64,000 bases of DNA, taken from Sweltsa coloradensis (taxonomy: Eukaryota > Arthropoda > Insecta > Plecoptera > Chloroperlidae). Shown in pieces: positions 53,146 through 64,000 of the stretch; the stretch's first letter is position 1; every line of letters begins with the position of its first letter. Under the pieces are notes generated by a model. It saw only the letters and a list, made by a program, of their open reading frames with translations, ran no database searches and was not told where the DNA came from. Where the stretch lies: NCBI GenBank assembly GCA_024449915.1, contig JAMZAV010000056.1:868001-932000 (forward strand), in the 5' to 3' direction. The position numbers and the translations under genes were made by a program.

Positions 53146-53375
53146 GGGTGCAATTAATGCCCCTCTTCAGGTGTTTTTCAAGGTATGTTGCGGATAGGAC
53201 AATTGTGAAGTAATGTCCGAGGGCTGATTAAGAGGACTCAATCTCTTGCAATCACATTAATAACCGAGGAAAATCTTGGAAAAACTCTACAGTCCGATTG
53301 CCGGTCTCGACGGGATTCGAACCCGGGACCTCCCGAATCAGAGTTGCGCTTAACGCTCGAGCCAACACTGTCAGT
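53146..53375 (-). repeat. SINE-D copy
   Basis: Minus-strand head CAGTGTTGGCTCGAGCG with B box GGGTTCGAATCCCGTCGAG, body as at 35716-35935 (GTCCGAG, GGACAATTG, TGAAGAG) with small indels. Confidence 0.7.
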
Positions 53376-53462
53376 TTAATAGAAAATAGGGAAAATAAAA
53401 TCTATAATCACTATTAGTGGGTTGATATAAAACTGAAAATACCTTATAGTCGTGATTTAAAA

Positions 53463-53645
53463 ACTCATTTTTGGTGGAGGTGTCGGGTCCGTAAGTATAG
53501 TTTTAGTTACGCTAGTCAAAGTGTAACTAAAACATGTATCATCCATGTTAAAAAGCAATGTTATAAACACGTATATCAATCGGAGGTCATGTTCGGTTTT
53601 TATCGTGAGACGTGACACACGCACAGACGGACGGACAGAAAAGTG
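53463..53645 (-). repeat. Dispersed repeat, inverse copy of 47505-47670
   Basis: TTTTTGGTGGAGGTGTCGGG, GTCATGTTCGGTTTTTATCG, TGAGACGTGACACACGCACA and GACGGACGGACAG are the complements of the blocks at 47505-47670. Confidence 0.6.
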
Positions 53646-53749
53646 ATGCATTTTCAAAGATACAAATCGTTTTTTCTTTAAATATCAACATTCATGAAAA
53701 GAACACAAGAAAACTATTAAAAATATATAATAATGTGTATTCATTGTGT

Positions 53750-53905
53750 CGCCCGCGTTGGTACATACAACTGTGGCTCTACGAGGACGTGGGTTCGAAT
53801 CCCGCATAAGGCATAGCTTGTTGTAATCGCACTTTAACGTCTTCTATCACCGCTCATCTTCTCGAATAGTCTAAGTGCATTGATAGAGACGTTCAGCGAC
53901 ACAAA
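53750..53905 (+). repeat. SINE-C copy
   Basis: Head TGGCTCTACGAGGACGTGGG with TTCGAATCCCGCATAAGGCA; tail CTATCACCGCTCATCTTCTC and GAGACGTTCAGCGACA. Confidence 0.8.
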
Positions 53906-54114
53906 TCATCATCAACATTATAGTGTATTCATCGGATAATAATTTAGTTTCATGTTTTTTTTTTATCGTTTTTATATCTTTGTATTGTTCACAAGTGTGG
54001 TTAATTTTTACTTGTGTAACAGTTGTAATTTGTATTGCGTTTGGTTCAGCAGAACAAAAGGCCCCATGGCCTTAAGCTTCGCCAAGATATAAAATAAAAT
54101 AAAGTCTCTTTATA

Positions 54115-54532
54115 TTAATAAATAAATTGTATTTAGAGTCTACCCACTCAGTTATATAACTGATTTTCAGTGGGACAGTAAATCAAAGCGACTAAGCCTA
54201 CCCTGTAGGCCCCGACGCAATCGACGAGTGAGCGATAACCAACCAAATATCGATATATTTTAATAGGAAATATAGCAATCAGTGGTATGGACAGTGCGAA
54301 CACCCGCGGATCAACGCCAGAATCAACAAGACCGATTCAGAACAACTCTGGACTTATTACGTGCTTCGTTGCTAGGACGGCTCCAAAGTCACCGTTTACA
54401 AACTCCTAAGACAAGAACCGATGGACTGAAATCCAAATCAGAAGTTAAAAATCTTCTGACTTTGGCGGGAATCGAACCCTGGACCTTCTGCATTGGAAGC
54501 AGATACGCTAACCACAAGACCAACGAGCCACA
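54115..54532 (-). repeat. SINE-A full-length copy
   Basis: From the AATAAAT tail to the minus-strand tRNA-like head (54475-54532). Very similar to 47806-48208. The plus-strand frame at 54282-54584 is the SINE translated. Confidence 0.85.
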
Positions 54533-54534
54533 CA

Positions 54535-55035
54535 TACGTCCTTGGCTAGATAACCAAGGATGTATTAGAACGTGCGTTCGATAACGCTATCCTCATCGTA
54601 TTTATCAATAACCACAATATCTAGATGTAATGACAACCCGAATCCCTTTGTGCTAGGCCCACATCACACACAGCTGTGCAATCAGTTCGCTGAAATTTAA
54701 TTAACATTTAATTAATTACTCCATGCGTTGTGTATGCCGTGGCTTTACCCAGATTAACATCCACAAAACACAGGCTAGGTGATCAACTATTCAATCATAA
54801 TGCTGATTACTTGCGATTGATTGATTGATTGATTGGGTGATTGGTTTGTAGACGTAGGCCTAGGGTGTTGCTTTGTGAGGGGGGGGGGAGCAAAGCAATC
54901 ACTTGGTTCGATTATTGAGGAAATTAACATTTGGTAATTATCATGATTTTTGTAATCTGTTGTTCGAGTAGTCTCTAGTTTAATTTTCCACGCAAAGCTT
55001 TCTTCGTTTTTGGAGGTTGATTGTTTGTTTTGTAT
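54535..55035. other. Stretch without recognised genes
   Basis: Includes a short (ATTG)n run near 54817-54836 and a G9 tract at 54881. No gene seen. Confidence 0.5.
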
Positions 55036-55036
55036 T

Positions 55037-55240
55037 GCTTAACGTCTCATATTAATCCACTAAGTATATTCGAGACGATGTGTGGTGATAGATGATGATG
55101 AAGGATGAACAGAAGGGAGGACGGAAAACCTGGTACCGGCACGTCGCCCACTCCTTTCGAAAAGTACCAAGGGGACCAGCGGCTTTACGTTCCATCCAAA
55201 AGGACGGTGAAACCTTGACAGTCATATAGGTTCCTCCACT
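55037..55240 (-). repeat. SINE-B copy, 5' truncated
   Basis: Minus-strand body GAGGAACCTATATGACTGTC, GTACTTTTCGAAAGGAGTGG and the shared 3' tail. The 5S-like head is absent, as at 41105-41345. Confidence 0.75.
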
Positions 55241-55539
55241 CAATCCAAAAAAAAAACTGGACTCGCTTTTATGTGTGTTTGTGAAGTCAAAGTTGTGATC
55301 ATTGTGTGGACATTTGTTTAAATTAGCAGCTAGAAACTTCAATATTTCAAATCTTTCAATCAATACTTCATAAATAATAAAATACAACAAGGCCTCCATT
55401 TCAATGATTCTCTCATGTCCCGTCTAATACCAAGAATGATGTTATGTTTGCTAAGGGAATTGTTATGTTGCTAAGGGTTGCTATGTTTCTAAGGGTTGCA
55501 ATTCTCAACATACAAGTACTGCGAGCAACACTCTTGAAT

Positions 55540-56135
55540 GTATGAATGCATGGAAGCTCTACATCCCAAAACCACTCTCCCAAAGTACTTGTTATTTAAT
55601 GTAATTCATTGCTTCGCCCAGCACTTTACTATAATACCCAAAAACAACGATCTCCCTACACCCATATTCGTTTATCTTAGTCTTCTGGTTCCTTCTGTGC
55701 CTCATCTTAATACTTGGAGTAGTCGTAGTATGTCTCATTGTATATTTTAAGTTTAATCATCTCGATTTGCTATTCCTGATTTCTGGCAAACCTCATATTC
55801 GATTGAGTGGGATCGTCTAGTAAATCATTTTTTATTTAATTTTTTATTTTTGATGATTTTCTTTTTTTCTTTTTTTCTTTCTTTCTTTCCTCCTCTTTGT
55901 TATTGCATTTTATATTAAATTCATTAATTAATCTCATTTAATATCCTTTTGAATTTCTTACCAAAATTATTTTGTTATTAATGCATTGTTGTTATAATAT
56001 AAATATTTCAAATATTTTTTAAACTGTTGTTCATTGTTGTGTCTGCATCTATGTAATTAGATTAATTTAGTTGTCTTCCGTTATAAATCAGTTTTTTAAC
56101 TGAATAGGATAAGAGTCCGATGGACGTTAAAAAAA
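55540..56135 (+). repeat. LINE 3' end with decayed ORF2 tail
   Basis: A broken frame up to about 55830 vaguely resembles the end of a LINE ORF2 (residues such as IEWDRL after a SSRFAIPDFWQTSYS stretch). It is followed by an AT-rich 3' UTR that matches, in inverse orientation, 2960-3185 and 40660-40900. Confidence 0.45.
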
Positions 56136-56310
56136 TATTCGTCTATTCGTCTGTCAATTCAACTTTTTAAATAATATATTTCAAATAAACCGAAAATTTC
56201 ACGTACCGCCAAAGACTGATTCAGAAGGCCACAAGTGATAATCCCGCTGGGGGAAATCCTCACGGAAAGTATTTCCCAACGTTTTCTATGTTAGTGCTAC
56301 TATAGTGAAT

Positions 56311-56688
56311 ACACACATAACAAAAACTGTAGAAATACAGCCAAACCTTACACACTCAAAAGGAATGAGATCTAAAAAAGAGGCCAAGCTCATCTACCCT
56401 TCCACATAAACGTACAGTGTCCCATAACAGCATCCTCGAAAAGCTTGGCAAAATAGAATTTGCGATTTTTAATTTAACGTAATAGTTTATCCAAGTTCTT
56501 TTTTTTCTAATTAATTTAAACGTAATAACATGCAAATTCTATTTTTGCCAAGCTTTCGAGGATGCTGTTATGGGACACTGTACGTTTATGTGGAAAGGGT
56601 AGATGAGCTTGGCCCTTTTTTTAGATCTCATTCCGTTTTGAGTGTGTAAGGTTTGGCTGTATTTCTACAAGTTTTTGTTATGTGTGTG
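56311..56688. mobile_element. Near-perfect palindromic element
   Basis: Arms of about 165 bp pair almost base for base: ACACACATAACAAAAACTGT with its complement at 56670-56688, and ATAACAGCATCCTCGAAAGC-type blocks at the inner ends. The central spacer is ~60 bp of AT-rich sequence. No coding capacity. Confidence 0.85.
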
Positions 56689-56968
56689 ATCTCATTACTT
56701 TTTCAAGTTCCATTACAAAATTATTTGCTAAAATATAATATTTTTATCAAAGTTGATTTAAATTCTATGGTATTAGCAGTAACAATATAGGATGTAAAAT
56801 ATCTAGACCCGGATTCATGTACATCCTGGGTATAGGTGGTATAACCATGGTATAACGACGGTATAAGGACTGGACCCCAATTCTTGAGTTCGTGGGAGAT
56901 GAGTTGAAAACGCAATTTGAAAACGAAGTCGTTTTCGTCATGGGTTGTGAGTTGAAAGCATTGATATT

Positions 56969-57390
56969 AAACCCCTATAGTAGGCTAGATTAGCAGTCTC
57001 CTATACCTCCGCACAGGCGCGAGCGTAGCAAATTGAAGACTCAACCGGCCCATTTCAAGATGGCGATTTGGTGTTTTAATTTATGCTTTTTTAATGCAAT
57101 AAAGTATTTTACTGGATTGTTTGATATGGTTTTAGCTTGTGCAGCATGGTATTAAACAAAAGAAACAATACGAAGTGATTGTATAAGGGAATTTAGTAAT
57201 CATTTGGTGTTAAAGGCTAGTATGCTTACCTGTCAACCTGGCGGCAATCTTGAGAACTATTTGGCCACAAATCGCTCCCATTTGATTAACATGTAAACTG
57301 TCATTTTAAGATGGCTTCTTATTGTACGGAAGTGGACCACCGACTGCTGGTCTAGCCAATTATATAGGATGTATATGGTTGAAAGAGTAT
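56969..57390. mobile_element. ~420 bp TIR element, family of 4456-4876
   Basis: Same order of blocks: CTATAGTAGGCTAGATTAGC, CACAGGCGCGAG, GCAATAAAGTATTTTACTGG, AATCATTTGGTGTTAAAG, GTCTAGCCAATTATATAGG. Confidence 0.65.
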
Positions 57391-58225
57391 CACGAAATCA
57401 AAACACTTTAAAAAGATTTGCGTATAGCAAAGAGCTCGAAAAAGTTCTATATTTATTCTAGATGGCAGTGCCTTCATAAACGCGGGCCAATCGAAAGACA
57501 AGTTGTATGAAATGATTTGATTGTTGCAATTATGTAAACAAACAGTTGAGCAAGTTCATATCAGTCCAATGTTGTGCTGGCATAGGGTTGGCTAGGCTTG
57601 TCAAAACATGTAATGTAAGTATGAATTTTACTAGTCCTATAGCCAAATGGAACTTTAGACCTACACTTTTGCATTATAAATAATTTTCCACATCTGGGCC
57701 TAGCCAGGGACGGTTTCTGATTTGTTTATGAGAGTATAATGACACCTTTTCTCGTTCCACACAAAGAAGAAAAATTTTAAATGTCCGCTATTGTTTACGT
57801 ATCGCACTTTCCCGCCTAACTCTGCTTATACCGTCAACAAGTGTCAAGTAACTATGGTTACTTGTTGATTGTATGCCAAGTGTTTAAGGCTTATTTTAAA
57901 ACCTTTATTTGGAAGCGCTCCAACAAACTTTTTCAACTTTTTTTCAAAAGAGACTATATTTCTATAACCTTAATGTCCATGTAAAATATGAACATTGTAG
58001 TCCCACCCGTCTGGTCAGAATCGCGGGCCGACGTATTAGATGTTAGCAGTAGTAGGCAGTAGTAGGCAGTAGCAGTAGCTAACATCCTTAAAGTGATTTT
58101 GAGCATGTTTCAAGCCATTTATTCACCAAGAAGGAATAATCGTACCCCAATAAAATTTGGCATGTGTTGTCAGGTACCTAAATCCCTCGATTGTGATAGT
58201 TTCAAGTTCACATCACGTTACATGA
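57391..58225. other. Stretch without recognised genes; partial HLE-1-related piece
   Basis: 57880-58022 resembles the internal unit of the HLE-1 copy at 26070-26240 (TAACCTTAATGTCCATGT, CCCACCCGTxTGGTCAGAAT). A short AGTAGGC repeat lies at 58040-58075. No gene is called. Confidence 0.5.
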
Positions 58226-58229
58226 CGGC

Positions 58230-59356
58230 TGGGTAACACCTCGAAATCACCCCAACTCTGCTTGGTGTATAAGGTGCTTTGTGTAGCGCACCGCGGCTTG
58301 GCTGCGGCGCCCTAACGGGCACCTAGATACGTCATTACATTACCTCGTGTATTTCCGGTGAATCCCCGAGCATACTTCGGTGAATCCCCGACCAACTAAT
58401 CCTTCCAAACACCCGTGATGACGTCATTACATTACCTCGTGTATTTCCGGTGAATCCCCGAACATACTTTGCTTAGGCCTCCAAACACTCGTGATGACGT
58501 CATTACATTACCTCGTGTATTTCCGGTGAATCCCCGACCACGCCTCCGGTGAATCCCCGTACGCAATGCACCGCCAGCTAAATCGCTCCAGTTCGGAATG
58601 TATAGATAATCCGCTACCTATTCGAGTGTGTTTTTCCGTCTCTTTGAAAGCCGGACGAGTGCACTAAATAGAGGGAAACGCTTTAAACGGCAACAAAGCC
58701 TCTACATGGGAGAGCAGTCGTCACCGCAATTCAACGGACAAACGGATCGCGTTAAACCGCAGAACAGTGATCGAACTTGTCCAACATGTGTTGTGCTATG
58801 TTAGGGGGATTCTCTGCGCTCGGTTAACTGAATATAAATAACAATTCAGGGATAAAGTCAAAGAGGAATTATCTGTTTGTGGGTTTTGTTTCTATTAGTT
58901 GCTGATCGGCTTGAAACGTTTTACGTTTTGTTATCAAGTTATGTTTGATACAAATACGGAGAACTATTTAAGCGTATTTAATTTATTATATGCACGATTT
59001 CAATGAAAAACAGAATTATATTATTGCTTAAGGGGGAATTGGACACATTTAACTGCGCATATTACGACTTGCCCTATTTATGCCACTAGAAAAACTAACC
59101 TAATTGACGTCTACACTAAAAAAAGCTTCACTTAGGCAATGTAGTGTTTGGTGAATCCATTAATCTACACAAACCTTGTTCTAATATTAACTACGCCCTG
59201 GGCCCAGTGTTTAAAAGTCCCAATATGCCAAATGCAAAAGTAAAATAGGGCCGCCATGTTTTCTCACGGTCTGTAAGATGACGTCAGCGAGTGATAGATC
59301 TGTGAATAAAGCGACGCAGGAACGAGCCGAATATTCACGATCGAGGTCGATTACGG
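58230..59356 (+). promoter_or_regulatory. Candidate promoter and non-coding first exon
   Basis: The interval is GC- and CpG-richer than its flanks. It has CRE sites at 58419, 58495 and in ATGACGTCAGC near 59279, and a CCGCCATGTT element at 59251. GATTACG followed by GTAAGTATC at 59356 is a near-ideal splice donor. No open frame with a recognisable protein lies upstream, so a non-coding first exon is the most that can be proposed. The downstream exons are not seen in the window. Confidence 0.3.
58325..58565. repeat. Three-copy repeat with CRE (TGACGTCA) sites
   Basis: ACGTCATTACATTACCTCGT and GTATTTCCGGTGAATCCCCG occur three times, at about 58330, 58421 and 58497. Full TGACGTCA palindromes lie at 58419-58426 and 58495-58502, with a half-site version at 58328. 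The GGTGAATCCCCG motif occurs five times. Confidence 0.8.
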
Positions 59357-59602
59357 TAAGTATCTTGTTGACCCCTTGATTTAATTATGTCCCCGGGTGT
59401 ACATACAGAAAAGTGATACTTATTCGGGAGCTTCGCTTCATAATTAAGATTAAAAATTAGAGGAAACGTATAATAAAATTAAAAATGCAACTGAAGAGTT
59501 AATGAAATGTACGTTGGAATTATTATCTCTAAGAATGGAACATATTACACTTTAATAACCTTGTTAGGCCTATAGAATACATACAAATATTTAGTACTGG
59601 CT

Positions 59603-59722
59603 GTTGTAGGACAGGAAATCACCGGGTGTTCCACGATAACACCTCGTCTGTGGGTATCAATCAGTCGTAATGTGTTAATATGTTGACTGTTGCGTGACTC
59701 GCTACAATTGGCGCCCAACTTC
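59603..59722 (+). repeat. Possible LTR fragment with primer binding site
   Basis: TGTAGGACAGG ... GACTCGCTACA looks like a short or truncated LTR (TG...CA). It is followed two bases later by TGGCGCCCAAC at 59709-59719, which matches a tRNA-Lys-type primer binding site of LTR retroelements. No gag or pol follows. Confidence 0.4.
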
Positions 59723-59779
59723 CGGTGTTATAGGCCACTAAGCGCGTACACGCGCTGACACCCTTCGCAACGGCAGGTA

Positions 59780-59798
59780 CGGGGGGGGGGGGGGGGAC
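59780..59798. repeat. Poly(G) tract
   Basis: Sixteen or more consecutive G after GGTAC. Confidence 0.85.
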
Positions 59799-59883
59799 TA
59801 TGAAGAGATCGTGTATTCTATTCAATAACCAAACATGTGGGGTTCGTTGTTCTTGTGGTTAGGTCTCTGAATTTTTTTTTGTT

Positions 59884-60455
59884 ATATCTCTGGCTGCGAA
59901 ATGCAGTGCCCAAGTTTTATTGAATCTTGCACGTCCTAGGTACCCCCAAATTCCGCTAGGAGATTAAGTAAACCTTTCAATATTTACACGTATTTCGTAC
60001 TGGCTATGTTTCCATAGTATTGTCACAGATGGAAGACTACACTGCGTTATATGCGTTTAAAAAATGTTTAATGATTTAAAATATAATCCAGAAATTACAA
60101 ATATTTCCCGACCAGGGGATTGAACCCAGGTCTCCCACATTGCGGGTATAACGGCGCCTTAGCCAACTAGACTAGGAAAACGTCAAAGTGGTTGATAGAC
60201 GAGTGAGCGAGTCATGAGCTGAGTACCCGGGAACATTTCATTTAAGTTTGATAATTATATTGGTATAAATAAGAGGGGTATCAAGTTTAGTTGGTATAAG
60301 GTCGCGTCAACAAAGGCCATAATGCGCCACTCTAGCCTATGATATAGGATAGGGAGGCCTTAGGTATAGGGGAGAGAAATGGGAATGTTCACGGGTACTC
60401 AACACATGGGTCACTCATTCGTCTAAAAACGACTCTGGCGTTTTCCTAGTTTTCC
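59884..60455. mobile_element. HLE-2-related composite with tRNA-like segment
   Basis: 59884-60170 matches 27470-27775 (GGTACCCCCAAATTCCGCT, CACGTATTTCGTACTGGCTA) and ends with a minus-strand tRNA-like box (GGGATTGAACCCAGG...CTTAGCCAACTAGAC). 60172-60455 is bounded by CTAGGAAAACGTCAAAG and GACTCTGGCGTTTTCCTAG, i.e. two HLE-type 3' ends facing each other. Confidence 0.45.
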
Positions 60456-60459
60456 TTGT

Positions 60460-60715
60460 AAATTCTAAGGTTGTTCCGAATTAGCCTTGTTGATTCTGGA
60501 GCTGCCCGCAGATGTAATCGTGTCCAGCTTGATTGACGGGTGTTTCATACTTAAATATGCCGGTCTCTAGTTGGTCATTGTTCGCTCGTCGACGGTGTCA
60601 CCACCTACAAGGTTGGCTTAGTCGGCATTAAATTTAATGTCCCCCACTGAAAATCAGTTGTATGATGCGTAGGTTGACTCTAAATACGAATATATTTATT
60701 AATTTTTATTTAATT
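60460..60715 (+). repeat. SINE-A copy, 5' truncated
   Basis: Starts mid-body (TAAATTCTAAGGTTGTTCCG, GATTCTGGAGCTGCCCGCAG) and runs to the GTTGACTCTAAATACGAATA end and a TTTA-rich tail. Confidence 0.75.
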
Positions 60716-60796
60716 AAAAATAAAAATCACCCAATATATCGGCTGCAGCCATAACAAGTGCATTGATTGAATGAAATTGATTTGTTAATAGTATTT

Positions 60797-61404
60797 GGAT
60801 GAGCGTAGCGAGCGTAGCGAGCGAAGCGAAGATTCCATTTCACTACACTGGAGAAAAAAATCCGGAATGTTTTTTTTTTTTTTTTTTTTTTTTTGTATTT
60901 TTGTCTGTCTGTTAACACGATTCCGGCTAAACCGATACTCCGATTGCGATGAAATTTTATGGAGGCCTTCGAAATCTCTGAACTAAGAACTGCCACGTTT
61001 TTGAGCGCAATCGAAAAATTATTTCTCATGAAAATCGCAATTTTACGATTTTTTTCGATTTTTTAAAAATTTCTTCGACTTATAACTCCTACATGCTTTA
61101 TCCGATTGTAATGATTTTTTCACAGAACCTTAATTTTATGAATTGATATATTCGTGTGAAATTTGAGCGTAATCGAATAATTATTTCTTATGAAAATTTC
61201 GATATTACGATTTTTTCCTTTTTTAAAATTACGATTAATTAAAAAAAAAAGTTAATTTTTTATTTAATTTGATTTAATTTTAAAAAAATTTCAACAAAGT
61301 TCTGATTTTTTCACAGAACAACAGAAAATCCGCAAAACACATGGCAGCTCAATTCGCCAATTACGCTCATCCAACAACGCGGCGGGACTTAAGCGTTTTC
61401 CTAG
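60797..61404 (+). mobile_element. HLE-1 copy, short and clean
   Basis: GGATGAGCGTAGCGAGCGTA at the 5' end, CACTACACTGGAGAAA, a T20 tract, CCGATTGCGATGAAATTTTA, two internal units, then ACGCTCATCCAACAACGCGG, GGGACTTAAGCG and TTTTCCTAG. Host T on both sides. 608 bp, no ORF. Confidence 0.75.
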
Positions 61405-61588
61405 TTTTAGATAAAAGTTAACTCACACTCATACGTGCTTATGATCTTACAGCTGTCAAAATCTCCCGTTAAAAGGTTTATGCATTTTATTCATTCACCA
61501 GTTCAGTTCGTGATTTGTTCACATTTGTCGTATTAAACGAAGACGGGATTATCTGCAGCGCCCGACTCACGACCGTCGCTCTTTTGTG

Positions 61589-61627
61589 CCCCCCCCCCCT
61601 CCCCCCCCCCTCCCCTCCCCCCCCCCC
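61589..61627. repeat. Poly(C) cluster
   Basis: Four runs of 8-10 C separated by single T or short breaks. i-motif/G-quadruplex-prone. The Gly-rich minus frame across it is an artefact. Confidence 0.9.
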
Positions 61628-62170
61628 ACGTCGATAACGTAATACCATCAAGAGTGGAACGCACGAGTTGAACTCAAGTCTATTTTTATCTGGATGTGTG
61701 AAAATAAAAAGCAATCAAATATAAAATTTCTATTCAACAAAAAAAAATATTTATTTGACTCAATGAAGTGTACATAAATTTCTCAACACATTTATTGAAT
61801 AAACTAGATGTTTGTTTGAAATATGATAAATTAATATAGTTTTAAAAACGTTTTTCTTTTTTGTTTGAATTTAGTGTATATTTACTTATTTAACTTCCAT
61901 AAAATTCAGATATACTAAAAACAATTTGTTATTAACATTATTTAAATATCGACGAAAAAGCAATTAAAAAGTGTAACAACCATTTATTTTATGTCATTAG
62001 CATTATATTATAATAGTTTTGTTCTCGATTTGGATAGTCGGGAAACACTCCCGTAGGTCGAATTGTTAATATTTAGTATAATTCAGCAATTAAACGCGAT
62101 CGGGATGGATTTTATAATTTCTGGATTTTAATAAATATATTATAATGGTTAAATATACATTTGGAACTTT

Positions 62171-62400
62171 TTATGTTGATGGTTTACGAAAAAACTTGTA
62201 CGAAGATGAAAAATCCTTATAAAAGTGCAATGTTTGTAAGAAATATTTCTTCGGTCGTGCAAAAAACGTGGCAGTTGTAAGTTTAGAGATTTTGAAAGTT
62301 CTCTGAAAATTTTCATAAAGATCTGAGTAGCCACTTCCCCGGTAGAGAGCAAACGAACAGACAAAAAACTTAACAAACCAAAAAATATCTGCGAGATTCT
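62171..62400 (-). repeat. Degenerate HLE-1 internal fragment
   Basis: GAAATATTTCTTCGGTCGTG, AACGTGGCAGTTGTAAG, TTTAGAGATTTTGAAAG and CCCCGGTAGAGAGCAAACGA match the centre of the 25895-26650 copy. No termini are preserved. Confidence 0.5.
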
Positions 62401-62404
62401 CGGA

Positions 62405-64000
62405 GTATTCTTCATTATGCTGATTCAAAAATTAACAACCAACCCAAAAAATATTCCTAACAAAATTCTGCATTTAAATGAAATGTCGAGCTCAGCATAA
62501 TATCTAGGTTTATCTTCAGTAGCAATACACTTAAAGTGAGCAGTAATTGTGTTTATGCAATTGCAAGTACCTCGAGTACATATACTAGACCACTACTATT
62601 ACTTTGCGTACTTAAGCTCAATTACGTAAATTTTATTGCATTGCGATGCAGACTAGGAGAGTAATTAACTTCACTTTACTACCATGTTGTAAATGTTCTA
62701 TCTTATCAAATCGGTGCTAAATTTAAGGTTTACGTCCGACTGTTTCACTCGTAAATAAGGATTACGATTTTTGTTTTTATGGAGGGACTAGTTTGAGTTG
62801 ATGAGTGAGATATGTTAAAACTGGAGCAGGTTAATAAAAGGTTTTATTATTTAATAAATGTTGACTTTGAAAATGTATATTTCGGATTTATTGAGATCAT
62901 TTTTTATTTTGGTGATGCTATTTTCATGTTTATGGGCATTTTTAGTATTTGGATGTGTTATACTAAAAATGAAAAATGAAATTAATATGGCTTATTTACG
63001 AATGAAATTAAACCCAAATTGTAAAGTAAATATGGTAGTAGAATAGTATAAAAAAATGTTTCAATCAATAATATATTTTACATCGGAGTAATCAACTGTG
63101 TGTGTTTAATTAGAGTAAATTAAAGTTATAAAAAGTATAATAGAAGTAAGCAGAAAAAGTTAAGTTTAATGAAAGATGACTAAAAATTACAGAATAATTT
63201 TAGTATTACATAACATCAATGATAATTAACCGTTTTATGAGTTTTCCCTTGAGTTTAATTTAATTCAATGCATCCATTCTGACAAAAAATTGTTCTCTTT
63301 ACGACAATCAACAATTGAAATATTTTTCGTATAAATAAAAAATATACTAATTCGTCTTGAGTCGGTAACAATGATTTTGATTTTTTACACTTCAATTCAA
63401 TTATTAATAATTTCAAAGGAACTATTTAAAGGTGTATTTACCCGCTAAATTCAAAAAATATATTTCATTCAGGCTAACTAGTTATGAATTTAGAAATTAA
63501 CAGGAAAATTATTGGGTCCACCATGACCCGGAAAAAATTGTCAAACTTCGTATTTTTCGAGCAAAAATCTCACATAAGAAATAAAATGGGGCCGATCTTT
63601 ATGGCCCGTGACCTTGGGAGGATTTTGTTCCAAAACAATATTGGCCAGTATAACGTACTCGACAGCCTTTTCTGTAAATTCTCTATATTTTGTTTCTTGA
63701 TTTGGTCATGTGGTTCGGTCAAAATATGCTGATTACCAAAAAAAGGGTGTGATTTTGGAATGCATATTGTATATTTGTGCACAGTTTCAAGACACGAAGG
63801 TATAAAGGGCCGTTTTAGATTGGTACGATGCTCTTGTATCTATGTGGAATAAAAAATAAGCAGGTAAAAGTCGATATAAGAAATTTCCAAAAACGCCAAT
63901 TTTCGCAAATGTTTGGATAAAAAAATTAAAAATTCGTGTAAAATCACAGTTACAAGATATAACTTTTTGAATGGTACTTTTAGTGAAGTTTTTTGCTATA
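62405..64000. other. AT-rich stretch without recognised genes
   Basis: A 62-codon frame at 62858-63046 has a hydrophobic stretch (FILVMLFSCLWAFLVF) and an 82-codon frame lies at 63484-63732. Neither shows a known domain or a clear gene context, so neither is called. Confidence 0.45.

Noticed and set aside
61487..61714. Glycine-rich minus frame
   Set aside because: Result of the poly(C) cluster at 61589-61627.
62858..63046. Short frame with a hydrophobic segment resembling a small membrane protein
   Set aside because: Very AT-rich sequence yields Phe/Leu/Ile-rich frames by chance; no promoter, splice site or homologue recognised.

Overview
The window is animal (metazoan) nuclear DNA. It is visibly AT-rich, gene-poor and packed with eukaryotic mobile elements: tRNA- and 5S-derived SINEs, a CR1/Jockey-like LINE, a Penelope-like element, many terminal-inverted-repeat (TIR) elements and long microsatellites. 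There is no sign of bacterial gene organisation. The element spectrum suggests a marine invertebrate (for example tunicate, mollusc or another non-vertebrate), but the species cannot be named from the sequence alone.

Convincing host genes: three intact, intronless UBR7-like genes (UBR box, PHD finger, UBR7 C-terminal region) lie within about 13 kb: 24410-25537 (+), 31983-33068 (-) and 36316-37569 (-). Copies 1 and 3 are close relatives that share 3' UTR sequence. Copy 2 is more divergent and sits between two arms of a ~440 bp inverted duplication. Copy 3 carries a 15-residue repeat expanded to four units. Their likely role is chromatin-linked ubiquitin signalling, as known for animal UBR7.

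Layout. 0-5.6 kb: SINE and foldback debris. 5.6-10.7 kb: a three-level nest, with a palindromic TTAA-type MITE split by a Helentron-like element, itself split by a 4.0 kb foldback element. The foldback arms are arrays of five ~300 bp units in opposite orientation around a decayed gene of an uncharacterised, highly repeated metazoan protein family. 10.7-20.6 kb: MITEs, SINEs and microsatellites. 20.6-24.1 kb: another nest, and two copies of a ~700 bp transposon with 3-bp CWG target duplications. 24.4-37.6 kb: the UBR7-like cluster with interspersed Helentron-like, SINE and minisatellite sequence. 38.0-40.06 kb: a 5'-truncated LINE with an intact reverse transcriptase frame. 40-50 kb: SINEs, a foldback with iterated 11-bp motifs, an ACTTAAGT array and a piggyBac-like MITE. 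50.3-51.35 kb: a Penelope-like remnant (GIY-YIG domain between inverted repeats). 53-57.4 kb: SINEs, a LINE 3' end, a palindrome and a repeat copy. 58.2-59.36 kb: a GC-richer interval with repeated CRE sites and a strong splice donor, a possible promoter and first exon. 59.6-64 kb: an LTR/primer-binding-site fragment, SINEs, a Helentron-like copy and AT-rich sequence with no recognisable gene.

Short names used below: SINE-A (tRNA-like head, TTTA tail), SINE-B (5S rRNA head), SINE-C (tRNA-like head with the same 3' tail as SINE-B), SINE-D (another tRNA-like head), HLE-1 and HLE-2 (Helentron-like families). All coordinates and alignments were made by eye. Family names rest on recognition of motifs, not on searches.
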